A stretch of 47,206 bases of DNA from NCBI GenBank assembly GCA_027533395.1, contig JAPZUF010000023.1, forward strand, positions 1 through 47,206, written 5' to 3'. The translations under genes and the position numbers were made by a program. This DNA comes from Cyclobacteriaceae bacterium. GTDB lineage: Bacteria; Bacteroidota; Bacteroidia; Cytophagales; Cyclobacteriaceae. The number at the start of each line of letters is the position of its first letter. The stretch's first letter is position 1. A model generated the notes under the pieces. The model saw only the letters and a program-made list of their open reading frames with translations. It did no database searches and was not told the DNA's origin. Shown here in pieces: positions 28,201 to 37,561 of the stretch.

Positions 28201-28947
28201 ATGAAAGAATTATTAAGAATTCTTGTTTTTGTTTTTGTTCTTCTATTTATTCTTTTTGGATGTGACGATAGTGACCCACAGCTTAATCAATCAACAGGAA
28301 AAGCTGGCTCTATGGCACGATTTGCAACAACACCTGGTTATGTATATACTGTTGATAACCAATCTCTGTATGTTTATCAACGAGAACCAAATGGAAGTTT
28401 GATTAAGATAAACGAAAGAAGATTGTTTACACGAGTAGAAACAATATTTTATAATGAAGAAAAACTATTTTTAGGATCTCAGACTGCGATTTTTATTTTT
28501 GATGTTAGGAATGGTGCAAATCCTGTTTTGTTATCAGAGTATAATCATTTACTCAGTTGTGATCCAGTTGTTGTCAAAGATACACTTGCTTTTGCTACTT
28601 TTCGACTAAGTGATTGTCGTCTTCAAGGAATTGATGTATTAGAAGTTATAAATATTAAGGATTTAAATAATCCGGTTTCGTTAGGTATGTATGCTTTGCC
28701 CACTCCTTATGGTCTTGCGGTGGATGGTAGTACACTTTATGTTTGTTTAGGAGAAAATGGCTTACGTATTTTTGATGTAAGCAATCCCAGAAATTTATTT
28801 ATTAAAAGTAATCATGTAGGGTTTCATGCATTTGATGTAATTGTTAACAATAATGTTTTGATTGTTACCGGCAATCAAGGCATTCGTCAATATTCATATT
28901 TAAATGGTTCTTTAAATTTAATCAGTAGCTTATCATCTTCGCTATGA
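28201..28947 (+). CDS. Lipoprotein with LVIVD-like propeller repeats
   Basis: The 248-residue lipoprotein has signal peptide MKELLRILVFVFVLLFILFGC with lipobox LFGC, followed by an acidic DDSD. In Bacteroidota, acidic residues after the cysteine can favour export to the cell surface. LVIVD-like repeats follow: AIFIFDVRNGANPVLLSEY, VLEVINIKDLNNPVSLGMY and GLRIFDVSNPRNLFIKSN. A beta-propeller on the outside of the cell is the likely structure. The stop overlaps the start of the next gene by four bases (ATGA), implying coupled translation with the barrel-like protein. Confidence 0.78.
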   Translation: MKELLRILVFVFVLLFILFGCDDSDPQLNQSTGKAGSMARFATTPGYVYTVDNQSLYVYQREPNGSLIKINERRLFTRVETIFYNEEKLFLGSQTAIFIFDVRNGANPVLLSEYNHLLSCDPVVVKDTLAFATFRLSDCRLQGIDVLEVINIKDLNNPVSLGMYALPTPYGLAVDGSTLYVCLGENGLRIFDVSNPRNLFIKSNHVGFHAFDVIVNNNVLIVTGNQGIRQYSYLNGSLNLISSLSSSL

Positions 28948-29711
28948 AATTTATTTTTTCTATTCTTTTCTTTTTTCTTGTAACTTCATTGTTAGCGCAA
29001 GAGAACTTTTTTACAGGCGAAGATCCCTTTGGTTTTCATAGAATGAGAGAAACCTTTTTCAACAGTGAAGATCCTTTCAACTTTAGCAGAAAAAAAAGAA
29101 AGCTAAATCAAGATACAATTGTGTTTAAGCAGCCTATTATTGCTGTTAATTTAGGTGTACTGCCACTAATGGGTTATTTCTCAACCTTACAATTTGGATT
29201 TGAACATAAAGTAAGTAAGAAAATTAATTTGCATTATGAATGGGGAAAAGTAATTCATGCAGAGAATGGAGAAAATTTTAGAAAACGTAGTGGTTATCGA
29301 TTAAGGTTTGAACCGAGGTATTATTTTCGGAACAACGAAGACCAAGCAATTTATGCATCAGCAGAACTATTCTATAATAATTTGAGAGATACTAGATCCG
29401 AAATATTTGGTGTGAATTGTCCAAATGGACAATGCGATTACATACAGTACGCAAGGTTTACGGATTACTACGAAGATTACGGCATGTTAATCAAATTTGG
29501 AAGCTTATACGAAATCAGATATGTAAAAGGAATGTTTTTAGATTTTAATGTTGGTTTTGGTTTTCGTGATAGAACTACTTATTCAAAAAACAGACCACAA
29601 GGAGGAACAATAATTGTCTATGATTATAGCGAAGGTTTCGAGCCTAATTTTCAAGATTATTCTGGATTTCATATGAATGTTAGTTTTCGAATAGGTTATC
29701 GCTTTAAATAA
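28944..29711 (+). CDS. Small outer-membrane beta-barrel-like protein
   Basis: This 255-residue exported protein has signal peptide MKFIFSILFFFLVTSLLAQ. Directly after it comes an internal duplication: FFTGEDPFGF and FFNSEDPFNF about 16 residues apart. The remainder alternates polar and aromatic residues in strand-like blocks (LQFGFEHKVSKKINLHYEWGK, YRLRFEPRYYF, MFLDFNVGFGFRD) and ends MNVSFRIGYRFK. This is the build of an 8- to 10-strand outer-membrane barrel, similar in style to DUF3575-type proteins. Two cysteines in a CPNGQC loop could form a disulfide. Translationally coupled to the upstream lipoprotein, it is the natural membrane partner of that pair. Confidence 0.68.
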   Translation: MKFIFSILFFFLVTSLLAQENFFTGEDPFGFHRMRETFFNSEDPFNFSRKKRKLNQDTIVFKQPIIAVNLGVLPLMGYFSTLQFGFEHKVSKKINLHYEWGKVIHAENGENFRKRSGYRLRFEPRYYFRNNEDQAIYASAELFYNNLRDTRSEIFGVNCPNGQCDYIQYARFTDYYEDYGMLIKFGSLYEIRYVKGMFLDFNVGFGFRDRTTYSKNRPQGGTIIVYDYSEGFEPNFQDYSGFHMNVSFRIGYRFK

Positions 29712-29714
29712 TAT

Positions 29715-29745
29715 TTTGTTGCTAACGCATTATTCATTTTCTTTG
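29715..29745 (+). promoter_or_regulatory. Promoter of the SAM riboswitch/metH operon
   Basis: TTTG (29715-29718), 19 bases, then TTTCTTTG (29738-29745), which is seven of eight to TAnnTTTG. The spacing is the Bacteroidota optimum and the predicted start site falls at about 29751, exactly the first base of riboswitch helix P1. Confidence 0.6.
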
Positions 29746-29750
29746 CATTA

Positions 29751-29855
29751 CTTATCCAGAAAGACAGAGGGAAAGGGCCCGATGAAGTCTTAGCATCCTG
29801 TTCACTTAAGGTGTAACGTTGTGCTAAATCCCACTCCACAAGGAGTACAGATAAG
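29751..29855 (+). promoter_or_regulatory. SAM-I (S-box) riboswitch
   Basis: All main elements can be read in order. P1 is CTTATC (29751-29756) with GATAAG (29850-29855). The core GGGCCCGATGAAG holds the kink-turn. P3 is formed by TTAGCA with TGCTAA in the conserved GTGCTAAATCC context. P4 is ACTCC-ACAA-GGAGT. It binds S-adenosylmethionine and sits 49 bases before the first metH gene, so it should lower expression when SAM is plentiful. No poly-T terminator follows. A short helix (GCGCT around 29871 with AGCGC at about 29898-29902) next to the start codon suggests control of translation; that part is inference. Confidence 0.93.
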
Positions 29856-29904
29856 CGAAGCATCCTTTTGCGCTCTCTGGTGTAAGTCTATAGGAAAGCG
29901 CTCA

Positions 29905-30915
29905 ATGAAACCACCGTTAGAACAACTTATTCAACAACGTATTCTTGTATTAGATGGCGCCATGGGCACCATGATACAGCGATACAACTTTACCGAAAAC
30001 GATTTCAGAGGAGATCGTTTTGTTCATCATCCTTGCTTGTTAAAAGGAAATAATGACTTGCTTTGTTTAACACGCCCCGACATCATCGAAACGATTCATC
30101 GGCAATACCTCGAAGCTGGAAGCGATATCATAGAAACCAATACATTTAGCGGAACAACCATCGCACAAGCAGATTACCAATTAGAATCTATCGTTTACGA
30201 ATTAAATGTAGAGGCTGCGCAGCTTGCTAAGAAAGCGGTAGATGATTTCACTAAGCAAAATCCGGATAAGCCAAGATATGTAGCAGGCGCTATCGGACCA
30301 ACGAATAAAACTGCTTCCTTATCTCCGGATGTAAACAATCCGGGTTACAGAGCCATTACCTTCGATGAACTGGTAATGGCTTATAAACAACAAGCAAAAG
30401 GTTTAATGGACGGAGGAGCAGACGCCTTATTAGTAGAAACAGTTTTCGATACACTCAATGCAAAAGCTGCTTTGTTCGCCATTGAAACTTTGTACGAGGA
30501 AGAAGGTAAATCTTTGCCTATCATGGTATCGGGTACTATTACCGATGCAAGCGGAAGAACGCTTTCCGGACAAACAACGGAAGCCTTTATGATTTCGCTT
30601 TCGCATGTTCCTTTGCTAAGCATCGGTTTGAATTGCGCTTTAGGCGCTAAGCAATTACGACCCTACTTACAAGTAATGGACGAAAACACTGAATTTTTTG
30701 TGAGCGCTTACCCGAATGCTGGCTTGCCCAATGCTTTTGGTCATTACGACCAAACACCTGAACAAATGGCCGAAGAGATTGAAGAATACCTGAAAGATGG
30801 CATCGTTAATATTATTGGCGGATGCTGTGGCTCCACGCCCGATCACATCCGTGCCATTGCGCATGTAGCTCAACGTTATCAACCCCGTAAAAGAAAAACA
30901 GAACATGTTGCCTAA
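29905..30915 (+). CDS. metH: Methionine synthase, homocysteine-binding half (split MetH, N-terminal part)
   Basis: The 336-residue protein is the zinc-dependent homocysteine methyltransferase domain alone. It opens with [19 protein letters not shown], and the zinc ligands are seen as the cysteine in [16 protein letters not shown] and the pair in [14 protein letters not shown]. The remaining domains of cobalamin-dependent MetH are on the next gene. I reject the longer frame beginning at 29821 because it starts inside the SAM riboswitch; the ATG at 29905 follows the switch. The stop overlaps the next start by 11 bases, so the two halves are probably made in step. It joins homocysteine and a methyl group from methylcobalamin to give methionine. 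Confidence 0.93.
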   Translation: MKPPLEQLIQQRILVLDGAMGTMIQRYNFTENDFRGDRFVHHPCLLKGNNDLLCLTRPDIIETIHRQYLEAGSDIIETNTFSGTTIAQADYQLESIVYELNVEAAQLAKKAVDDFTKQNPDKPRYVAGAIGPTNKTASLSPDVNNPGYRAITFDELVMAYKQQAKGLMDGGADALLVETVFDTLNAKAALFAIETLYEEEGKSLPIMVSGTITDASGRTLSGQTTEAFMISLSHVPLLSIGLNCALGAKQLRPYLQVMDENTEFFVSAYPNAGLPNAFGHYDQTPEQMAEEIEEYLKDGIVNIIGGCCGSTPDHIRAIAHVAQRYQPRKRKTEHVA

Positions 30916-33553
30916 ATTAAAACTCAGTGGCTTGGAGGCAGTAACCATTACGGAGGCATCGAAATTCGTAAACATTGGCGAACGTACCAACGTAACGGGT
31001 TCTGCACGTTTTTTAAAATTAATTAAAGAAGATAAATACGAAGAAGCATTAGAAGTTGCTCTAGATCAGGTTAGGGGAGGTGCACAGGTTATCGATGTAA
31101 ACATGGACGAAGGCATGCTCGATGCCAAAGCGGCTATGGTGAAGTTTTTAAATTTAATGGCAGCCGAACCGGAGATTGCAAAAATTCCAGTGATGATCGA
31201 TTCATCCAAATGGGAAGTAATTGAAGCAGGTCTAAAATGTTTACAAGGTAAAGGCATTGTTAATTCTATTAGCTTAAAATCAGGTGAAGAGGATTTTATT
31301 CGCCAGGCGAAACTGGTAAAACGCTATGGCGCAGCTGTTGTAGTGATGGCCTTTGATGAGCAAGGCCAAGCTGATACGTACGAAAGAAGAATTCGCATCT
31401 GCGAACGTGCTTATCATATATTGGTACGTGATGTTCGATTCAATCCGGCCGATATCATTTTCGATCCGAATATTTTTCCGATTGCCACAGGTATTGAAGA
31501 ACACAGAAACTATGCTTTGGATTTCTTTAAAGCTACAGCGTGGATTAGAAAAAATCTTCTTCATGCGCATGTAAGCGGTGGGGTAAGCAATGTTTCTTTT
31601 TCTTTTAGAGGAAATCAAAAAGTGCGCGAAGCCATGCACGCAGCTTTTTTGTATCATGGTATTCAACATGGTATGGACATGGGTATAGTTAACCCAACCA
31701 TGTTAGAAGTTTATGATGAAATAGAACCTGAACTATTAAATAGAGTCGAAGATGTTTTGTTGAACAGACGCGATGATGCCACCGAACGCTTATTGGAATA
31801 TGCAGAATCTGTAAAAGGCTCTGTTAAAAAGAAAGAAACAGATGAAGCCTGGAGAAATGGAACAGTAGAAGAAAGATTAACTCACGCACTCGTAAAAGGA
31901 ATAATTGATTTTATTGATCAAGATACAGAGGAAGCCAGACAAAAATACGGAAGACCGCTACATGTAATTGAAGGCCCGCTGATGGCTGGGATGAATGTAG
32001 TGGGTGATTTGTTTGGTGCCGGTAAAATGTTTTTACCACAAGTGGTAAAGAGTGCGCGCGTGATGAAAAAATCTGTGGCATACTTAACGCCATTCTTAGA
32101 AGAAGAAAGAAGAAATAACAATACACAACAAAATCATCAGGCAGCCAAAATACTATTAGCAACCGTTAAAGGAGATGTACACGATATTGGTAAAAACATA
32201 GTTGGCGTTGTGTTAGCCTGCAACAATTATGATGTAATCGATTTAGGTGTGATGGTTCCGGCTGAAAAAATTATTGAAGCCGCCAAAAGAGAGAAAGTAG
32301 ATGTCATCGGGTTGAGTGGTTTGATAACTCCCAGCCTCGATGAAATGGTTCATGTAGCCAAAGAATTAGAACGCGAACAATTAAATATTCCGTTGTTGAT
32401 TGGTGGTGCTACCACATCGCGATTGCATACGGCTGTAAAAATAGATCCAGCCTATAGCGGAGCGGTAGTACATGTATTAGATGCCAGTCGTTCTGTGCCG
32501 GTTGCGAGCGAATTAATCAGCAAGGAAACGCACAAGCAAATGACAACGCGTGTTAAAGGTGAATATGCAGTGTTGAGAAAAGAACATGAGAGCAAACAAA
32601 CTGCTAAATCGTTTATCAGCATAGTAGAAGCGCGTAAAAACGCAGGTAGTGTAATGCAGCGTGTTCAACCTAAACAAGTTGGAAGATTTGAATTTTTAAA
32701 TTTTCCGTTCGAAACTTTGCGTGCTTATATCGACTGGACTCCCTTTTTCCAAACGTGGATGTTAGCAGGAAGATACCCAGGTATTTTGCAAGATGCAGTT
32801 GTTGGTACAGAAGCGAAAAAGTTATTTGATGATGCCAATCGATTTTTGGATGATATCATCAAGCACAAAAAATTAACTGCAAATGGAGTTGTTTCTATTT
32901 TACCTGCGAAGAAAGTACAAGATGATGTAAAGGTTTATCAGGATCAAAATGAATCAACATTTCATTTTCTTCGCCAGCAAAATAAAAAAGTACAAGGTCA
33001 ACCTAATTTTTGTTTAGCTGATTTTATTGCAGACGATAATGACTATTTAGGCATGTTTGCTGTTACTGCCGGTATGGGTTTAGAAGAATTGGTAGCACAG
33101 TACAAAACACAACACGATGACTACGCAGAGATCATGGTTAAAGCATTAGCTGATCGATTGGCCGAAGCATTTGCAGAGTGTTTACACGAAAAGGTTAGAA
33201 AAGAAATCTGGGGATACGCTACCGAGGAAAAGTTATCGAATGAAGAATTGATAGAAGAGAAGTACAAAGGAATTCGACCTGCACCAGGGTATCCTGCTTG
33301 TCCTGATCATACAGAAAAAGCATTGTTGTTTGAATTATTACAAGCAGAAAAAATAGGCATTCACTTAACCGAATCCTATGCCATGTATCCTGCTGCCGCT
33401 GTTAGTGGATTTTATTTCGCTTATCCGGAGTCGCGTTACTTTGGATTAGGGAAAATTGACAAAGATCAGGTAGAAGATTATGCCAAAAGAAAGGGTTGGA
33501 CAATCGCAGAAACAGAAAAATGGTTGTCGCCAAATTTAGGGTACCAGCATTAA
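30905..33553 (+). CDS. metH: Methionine synthase, folate/cobalamin/activation half (split MetH, C-terminal part)
   Basis: The 882-residue protein carries the rest of MetH in order. The pterin-binding domain comes first ([39 protein letters not shown]). The cobalamin cap domain follows, then the B12-binding Rossmann domain with the axial histidine in [14 protein letters not shown] and [14 protein letters not shown]. The C-terminal SAM-dependent activation domain has [15 protein letters not shown] and [17 protein letters not shown]. It takes methyl from methyltetrahydrofolate to cobalamin and hands it to the homocysteine half. No residue of the fused enzyme seems lost at the split, which falls between two domains, so this is a natural gene fission. 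metF follows 11 bases on. Confidence 0.95.
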   Translation: MLPKLKLSGLEAVTITEASKFVNIGERTNVTGSARFLKLIKEDKYEEALEVALDQVRGGAQVIDVNMDEGMLDAKAAMVKFLNLMAAEPEIAKIPVMIDSSKWEVIEAGLKCLQGKGIVNSISLKSGEEDFIRQAKLVKRYGAAVVVMAFDEQGQADTYERRIRICERAYHILVRDVRFNPADIIFDPNIFPIATGIEEHRNYALDFFKATAWIRKNLLHAHVSGGVSNVSFSFRGNQKVREAMHAAFLYHGIQHGMDMGIVNPTMLEVYDEIEPELLNRVEDVLLNRRDDATERLLEYAESVKGSVKKKETDEAWRNGTVEERLTHALVKGIIDFIDQDTEEARQKYGRPLHVIEGPLMAGMNVVGDLFGAGKMFLPQVVKSARVMKKSVAYLTPFLEEERRNNNTQQNHQAAKILLATVKGDVHDIGKNIVGVVLACNNYDVIDLGVMVPAEKIIEAAKREKVDVIGLSGLITPSLDEMVHVAKELEREQLNIPLLIGGATTSRLHTAVKIDPAYSGAVVHVLDASRSVPVASELISKETHKQMTTRVKGEYAVLRKEHESKQTAKSFISIVEARKNAGSVMQRVQPKQVGRFEFLNFPFETLRAYIDWTPFFQTWMLAGRYPGILQDAVVGTEAKKLFDDANRFLDDIIKHKKLTANGVVSILPAKKVQDDVKVYQDQNESTFHFLRQQNKKVQGQPNFCLADFIADDNDYLGMFAVTAGMGLEELVAQYKTQHDDYAEIMVKALADRLAEAFAECLHEKVRKEIWGYATEEKLSNEELIEEKYKGIRPAPGYPACPDHTEKALLFELLQAEKIGIHLTESYAMYPAAAVSGFYFAYPESRYFGLGKIDKDQVEDYAKRKGWTIAETEKWLSPNLGYQH

Positions 33554-33564
33554 TTGTTAGAAAG

Positions 33565-34521
33565 ATGAAAGTAATCGATCATATCAAAGAAGCAAAAGGA
33601 AAAACATTATTCTCGATAGAAGTATTGCCACCTTTGAAAGGCGAGAACATCAGAACCTTGTTCGATCACATGGATCCTTTAATGGAATTCAAACCACCTT
33701 TTGTAGATGTTACTTATCACAGAGAAGAATTTGTGTATAAGAAAAGAGAGAATGGTTTACTGGAAAAACGCTCAACACGCAAAAGACCGGGAACAGTGGC
33801 TTTGTGTGCTGCTATACAAAACCACTATAAGGTTCATACTGTTCCTCATATTATATGTGGAGGGTTTACCAAAGATGAAACTGAAAATGCTTTAATTGAT
33901 TTACATTTCTTAGGTATAGAAAATGCGTTAGTATTACAAGGCGATGGCATTAAGAATGAAGGACGATTTGTAGCTGAGCCAGATGGACATAAATTTGCCT
34001 CAGAACTTTTGCAACAAGTTGTAAATCTGAATCATGGAAAATACCTGGACGAAGATTTGCAAAACACAACACCCACTAATTTTTGTATTGGAGTAGCCGG
34101 TTATCCAGAAAAGCATTTTGCTGCACCAAACTTAAAAACAGATATGAAGTATCTGAAACTAAAAGTTGATTTAGGTGCAGAGTTTATCGTAACTCAAATG
34201 TTTTTTGATAATGCGAAATACTTTGAATTTGTTAAACAGTGCAGAGAAGTCGGAATTAACGTTCCCATCATTCCGGGTATTAAACCCATTACAACAAAAG
34301 CACAAACTTCGATTTTGCCAACAATTTTCCATATTGATTTACCTGATGCATTAACAGAAGAAGTAGAAAAGTGTAAAGATAACGCTCAGGTAAAAGAAGT
34401 AGGTATTAAATGGGCGGTAGCGCAAAGTAAAGAATTGATGAAGGCGGGTGTGCCATCTTTGCATTTCTATTCGATGGGTAAATCAGATCCGATTTACCGC
34501 ATCGCGAAAGAATTATTTTGA
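33565..34521 (+). CDS. metF: Methylenetetrahydrofolate reductase
   Basis: The 318-residue TIM-barrel flavoenzyme reduces methylenetetrahydrofolate to methyltetrahydrofolate, the methyl donor for MetH. Conserved parts: catalytic glutamate in LFSIEVLPPLKGEN, VDVTYH, the FAD-binding region ALVLQGDG, FCIGVAGYPEKH, IVTQMFFDNAKYFEF, PIIPGIKPI and the C-terminal PSLHFYSM. The ATG at 33565 is preferred; an upstream extension would overlap metH and lacks similarity to the family. As the third gene behind the SAM riboswitch it is controlled with both metH halves. It overlaps the convergent ABC-F gene by 9 bases at the 3' end and no terminator is visible. Confidence 0.95.
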   Translation: MKVIDHIKEAKGKTLFSIEVLPPLKGENIRTLFDHMDPLMEFKPPFVDVTYHREEFVYKKRENGLLEKRSTRKRPGTVALCAAIQNHYKVHTVPHIICGGFTKDETENALIDLHFLGIENALVLQGDGIKNEGRFVAEPDGHKFASELLQQVVNLNHGKYLDEDLQNTTPTNFCIGVAGYPEKHFAAPNLKTDMKYLKLKVDLGAEFIVTQMFFDNAKYFEFVKQCREVGINVPIIPGIKPITTKAQTSILPTIFHIDLPDALTEEVEKCKDNAQVKEVGIKWAVAQSKELMKAGVPSLHFYSMGKSDPIYRIAKELF

Positions 34522-36150
34522 GCGTTCTACTTCTCGTAAGTTTTCAATTTTCTTATTGCGCAAGAAGCCATTGATGTCTTCGAAATGTTCTTTTACACTT
34601 TTATTGCCAAACTCGAAAACTTTATTGGCTAAGCCATCCAAGAAATCGCGATCGTGCGAAACTAAAATGAGGGTACCATCAAATGCTTTCAATGCATCTT
34701 TAAGAATGTCTTTTGTTTTGATGTCGAGGTGGTTGGTAGGTTCATCCAGGATTAGAAAGTTTACAGGCTGGAGTAACAATTTAATCATGGCTAAGCGTGT
34801 TCTTTCTCCTCCCGAAAGTGATTTCACTTTCTTTTCAATAGCATCTCCGCTAAACATAAACGCACCTAAAATATCTTTGATCTTCGTGCGAATATCTCCT
34901 TCTGCAATTTGATCGATGGTTTGAAACACAGTTAAATCTCCATCTAACAAAGCAGCTTGGTTTTGTGCGAAGTATCCGATTAAAGCTCCATGCCCAAGTT
35001 GTACTTTACCTTGATGTTCCAACTCACCCATAATTGCTTTCACCAAAGTAGATTTACCTTCACCATTTTTTCCGATGAATGCAATTTTTTCTCCGCGTGC
35101 TATAGTTAGGTTTACATCTTGCAAAACAACATGTTCGCCATATGCTTTGGTAAAATCTGAAATGATTACTGGGTAATTGCCGGAGCGTGGAGCAGGAGGG
35201 AACTTTAAATTAAGTGCAGAAGTATCAACTTCATCCACTTCTACCAAAACCATTTTCTCCAACATTTTCACACGGCTTTGCACTTGTAAAGTTTTAGAAT
35301 AAGTTCCTTTGAATCTTTCGATGAAAGCGGTGATATCAGCAATTTCTCTTTGTTGTTCTTCGAAATGTTTTTGTTGTTGTTCTCTGCGTTCTTTGCGCAA
35401 TTGCAGGTAATGAGAATAGTTCGTTTTATAATCGTAAATTTTACCCATCGTAATTTCAATGGTACGATTGGTAAGGTTATCTACAAAAGCTTTATCGTGA
35501 CTGATTACAATTACAGCTTTTGCATTATTCTTTAAAAAATCTTCTAACCATTGTACTGATTCAATATCCAAATGGTTAGTGGGTTCATCCAATAAAATCA
35601 AATCAGGTTTTTGTAAAAGGATTTTTGCCAATTCAATGCGCATGCGCCATCCACCACTGAACTCTTTTGTAGGTCGGGTGAAATCGCTTCGCATAAAGCC
35701 TAAGCCCATCAGTGTTTTTTCAACTTCTGCATCGTAATTGATTTCTTCGATAGAGTAATACTTTTCGCTTAATTCAGAAACTTCTTCAATGATTTTCGCA
35801 TATTCATCCGATTCATAATCCGTTCTGGTTTCGAGTTGTTTATTCAACTCCTCCATGCGATTTTTCATATTGTGGATTTTTGAAAAAGCTTTGGATGCTT
35901 CATCGAAAACTGTGGCTTCATCTTCTGTTAACAGATGTTGAGGCAGATAAGCAATAATGGCATCTTTTGGCGCACTTACTTTTCCACGAGTAGGTTTGCC
36001 TGCACCGGCTAAAATTTTTAATAAGGTAGATTTACCCGCACCATTCTTACCCATTAAGGCGATGCGATCATTTTCATTGATATTAAAAGTAATGTTGCTG
36101 AAAAGTGCTGAACCGTTGAACTCAACGCTAACTGAATCTACTGAAATCAT
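34513..36150 (-). CDS. ABC-F family ATPase
   Basis: The 545-residue protein has two ABC domains in tandem and no membrane segment. The first has Walker A GKNGAGKST, signature FSGGWRMRIELAK and Walker B LILLDEPTNHLD. The second has GKNGEGKST, LSGGERTRLAMIK and LILDEPTNHLD. A charged inter-domain linker (about 240-300, rich in RKERREQQQKHFEEQQ) is the ABC-F hallmark. Such proteins bind the ribosomal E site and regulate or rescue translation; some give antibiotic resistance, but this one looks like a housekeeping Uup/YdiF-type member. The start at 36150 is supported by a -7 element at 36168. Confidence 0.92.
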   Translation of the reverse strand: MISVDSVSVEFNGSALFSNITFNINENDRIALMGKNGAGKSTLLKILAGAGKPTRGKVSAPKDAIIAYLPQHLLTEDEATVFDEASKAFSKIHNMKNRMEELNKQLETRTDYESDEYAKIIEEVSELSEKYYSIEEINYDAEVEKTLMGLGFMRSDFTRPTKEFSGGWRMRIELAKILLQKPDLILLDEPTNHLDIESVQWLEDFLKNNAKAVIVISHDKAFVDNLTNRTIEITMGKIYDYKTNYSHYLQLRKERREQQQKHFEEQQREIADITAFIERFKGTYSKTLQVQSRVKMLEKMVLVEVDEVDTSALNLKFPPAPRSGNYPVIISDFTKAYGEHVVLQDVNLTIARGEKIAFIGKNGEGKSTLVKAIMGELEHQGKVQLGHGALIGYFAQNQAALLDGDLTVFQTIDQIAEGDIRTKIKDILGAFMFSGDAIEKKVKSLSGGERTRLAMIKLLLQPVNFLILDEPTNHLDIKTKDILKDALKAFDGTLILVSHDRDFLDGLANKVFEFGNKSVKEHFEDINGFLRNKKIENLREVERSK

Positions 36151-36167
36151 GCTTTAAAAATAAAGCG

Positions 36168-36175
36168 CAAAGATA
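36168..36175 (-). promoter_or_regulatory. -7 element (TATCTTTG) for the ABC-F gene
   Basis: On the minus strand this is an exact TAnnTTTG match followed by CGC, 17 bases before the ABC-F ATG, which predicts a very short leader. Confidence 0.55.
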
Positions 36176-36292
36176 CCAATTCTGTTTCAAGTGAAAACAC
36201 ATTGGCAAAATGAGTTGCTGAGTTTTATTTATGTGGAGAACCTTTTATCTTTCAGAATTCAATTTTGAAAGTCGCATTACAAACCAAATATT

Positions 36293-37561
36293 GTGAATAA
36301 ACGAACATTTCTGAAACAATCTTTGATGATGAGTTTCACAGCTCCAGTGGCTTTGTCTGGCATAGATTCTATTTGGCAAAAGACAGCTGAATGGGATAGC
36401 CAAAAGCTTGCAAAAGAAGAAGATTTCTGGAAGCAAATTCGCAAAGCTTATAAGATTAAACCAGATTATATCAATTTAGAGAATGGCTATTATTGTTTTA
36501 TACCAGAGCCAACGTTAGAGGCTTATATTAAACACATCAGAGAAGTAAATTACCAAGGAGCGTTTTATATGCGCACTGTGCGCGAAAGCAACAAAGCACG
36601 CGTGGCTGCTAAGTTGGCGGAACTGGCTGGTTGTAGTGCAGATGAACTGGTAGTCACACGCAATACAACAGAATCTTTAGATACCATCATTGCTGGCTTT
36701 CCTTGGCAGGAAGGTGATGAAGCGGTAATGGCTGAGCAAGATTATTTTTCAATGCTTACTATGTTTCAACAAGTAAGTAAACGATTTAGCATAGTTTGTC
36801 ACCGCGTAAACGTTCCGCTTCATCCGCAAGGCGATGATGAAATTGTTTCGATTTATGAAAAAGCCATTACACCCAAAACGAAATTGTTAATGGTGTGCCA
36901 CATGGTTAACATCACGGGGCAAATTTTGCCCATCAAAAAAATATGCGACATGGCACATAGCAAAGGTGTGCAAGTACTAGTAGATGGGGCGCATGCCTTC
37001 GCTCATATACAATTTTCTATTCCTGAATTAAACTGTGATTATTACGGAGCGAGTTTACATAAATGGTTGAGTGTACCACTTGGAGCAGGTTTATTATATG
37101 TGAAAAAAGAACATATTCCAACCATATGGCCTTTGATGGCTCCGGGTGAAAAACAAACTACAGATATCACCAGGTTGAACCACACAGGAACCAATCCTGT
37201 AGCAGTTGACTTGGCGATAGAGAACGCAATTGAATTTCATAATAGGATAGGTGCCGATAGGAAAGAAGCACGACTGCGTTTCTTACAAGAATACTGGACA
37301 ACCAGAGTAAGGAATGTTAAAAATATAATTGTGAATACGCCTGCACAAAGCGAGCGAGCTTGTGCCATCGCCAATGTTGGTATTAAAGATATGAAGCCTG
37401 CTGTGTTAGCTGAACGTTTATTAAAAGAATTTAAAATTTATACTGTGGCCATTGACAGTGCTGGCGTTCAAGGCGTAAGGGTAACGCCAAACGTATATAC
37501 AACAACAGATGAGTTAGATGTTTTGGTGAAAGCCATCCAAACGTTAGCTAAGGCATCATGA
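36293..37561 (+). CDS. Exported-type class V aminotransferase (PLP enzyme)
   Basis: The 422-residue protein belongs to the NifS/isopenicillin-N-epimerase-like class V aminotransferases. The PLP site is visible: Asp231 and His234 in VLVDGAHAFAH, and the Schiff-base Lys257 in GASLHKWLSVPLGAGLLY. The N-terminus MNKRTFLKQSLMM followed by a hydrophobic run resembles a twin-arginine signal, with KR replacing RR. A folded cofactor enzyme exported by Tat is known in this family in Bacteroidota. The start is GTG at 36293. The stop overlaps the next start (ATGA), so it is coupled to the ABC ATPase. Substrate unknown; desulfurase, epimerase and lyase activities are all possible in the family. Confidence 0.85.
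   Translation: MNKRTFLKQSLMMSFTAPVALSGIDSIWQKTAEWDSQKLAKEEDFWKQIRKAYKIKPDYINLENGYYCFIPEPTLEAYIKHIREVNYQGAFYMRTVRESNKARVAAKLAELAGCSADELVVTRNTTESLDTIIAGFPWQEGDEAVMAEQDYFSMLTMFQQVSKRFSIVCHRVNVPLHPQGDDEIVSIYEKAITPKTKLLMVCHMVNITGQILPIKKICDMAHSKGVQVLVDGAHAFAHIQFSIPELNCDYYGASLHKWLSVPLGAGLLYVKKEHIPTIWPLMAPGEKQTTDITRLNHTGTNPVAVDLAIENAIEFHNRIGADRKEARLRFLQEYWTTRVRNVKNIIVNTPAQSERACAIANVGIKDMKPAVLAERLLKEFKIYTVAIDSAGVQGVRVTPNVYTTTDELDVLVKAIQTLAKAS

Noticed and set aside
29821-29904. A 28-codon N-terminal extension of the first metH gene (GTG start)
   Set aside because: It begins inside the SAM riboswitch core and reads through P4 and P1; the family's first residues start at the ATG at 29905.
30905-30915. 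Split metH read as a sequencing frameshift
   Set aside because: The upstream stop and downstream ATG fall in a domain linker, and both parts have complete domains; split MetH is found in this lineage. Not fully excluded from one sequence.
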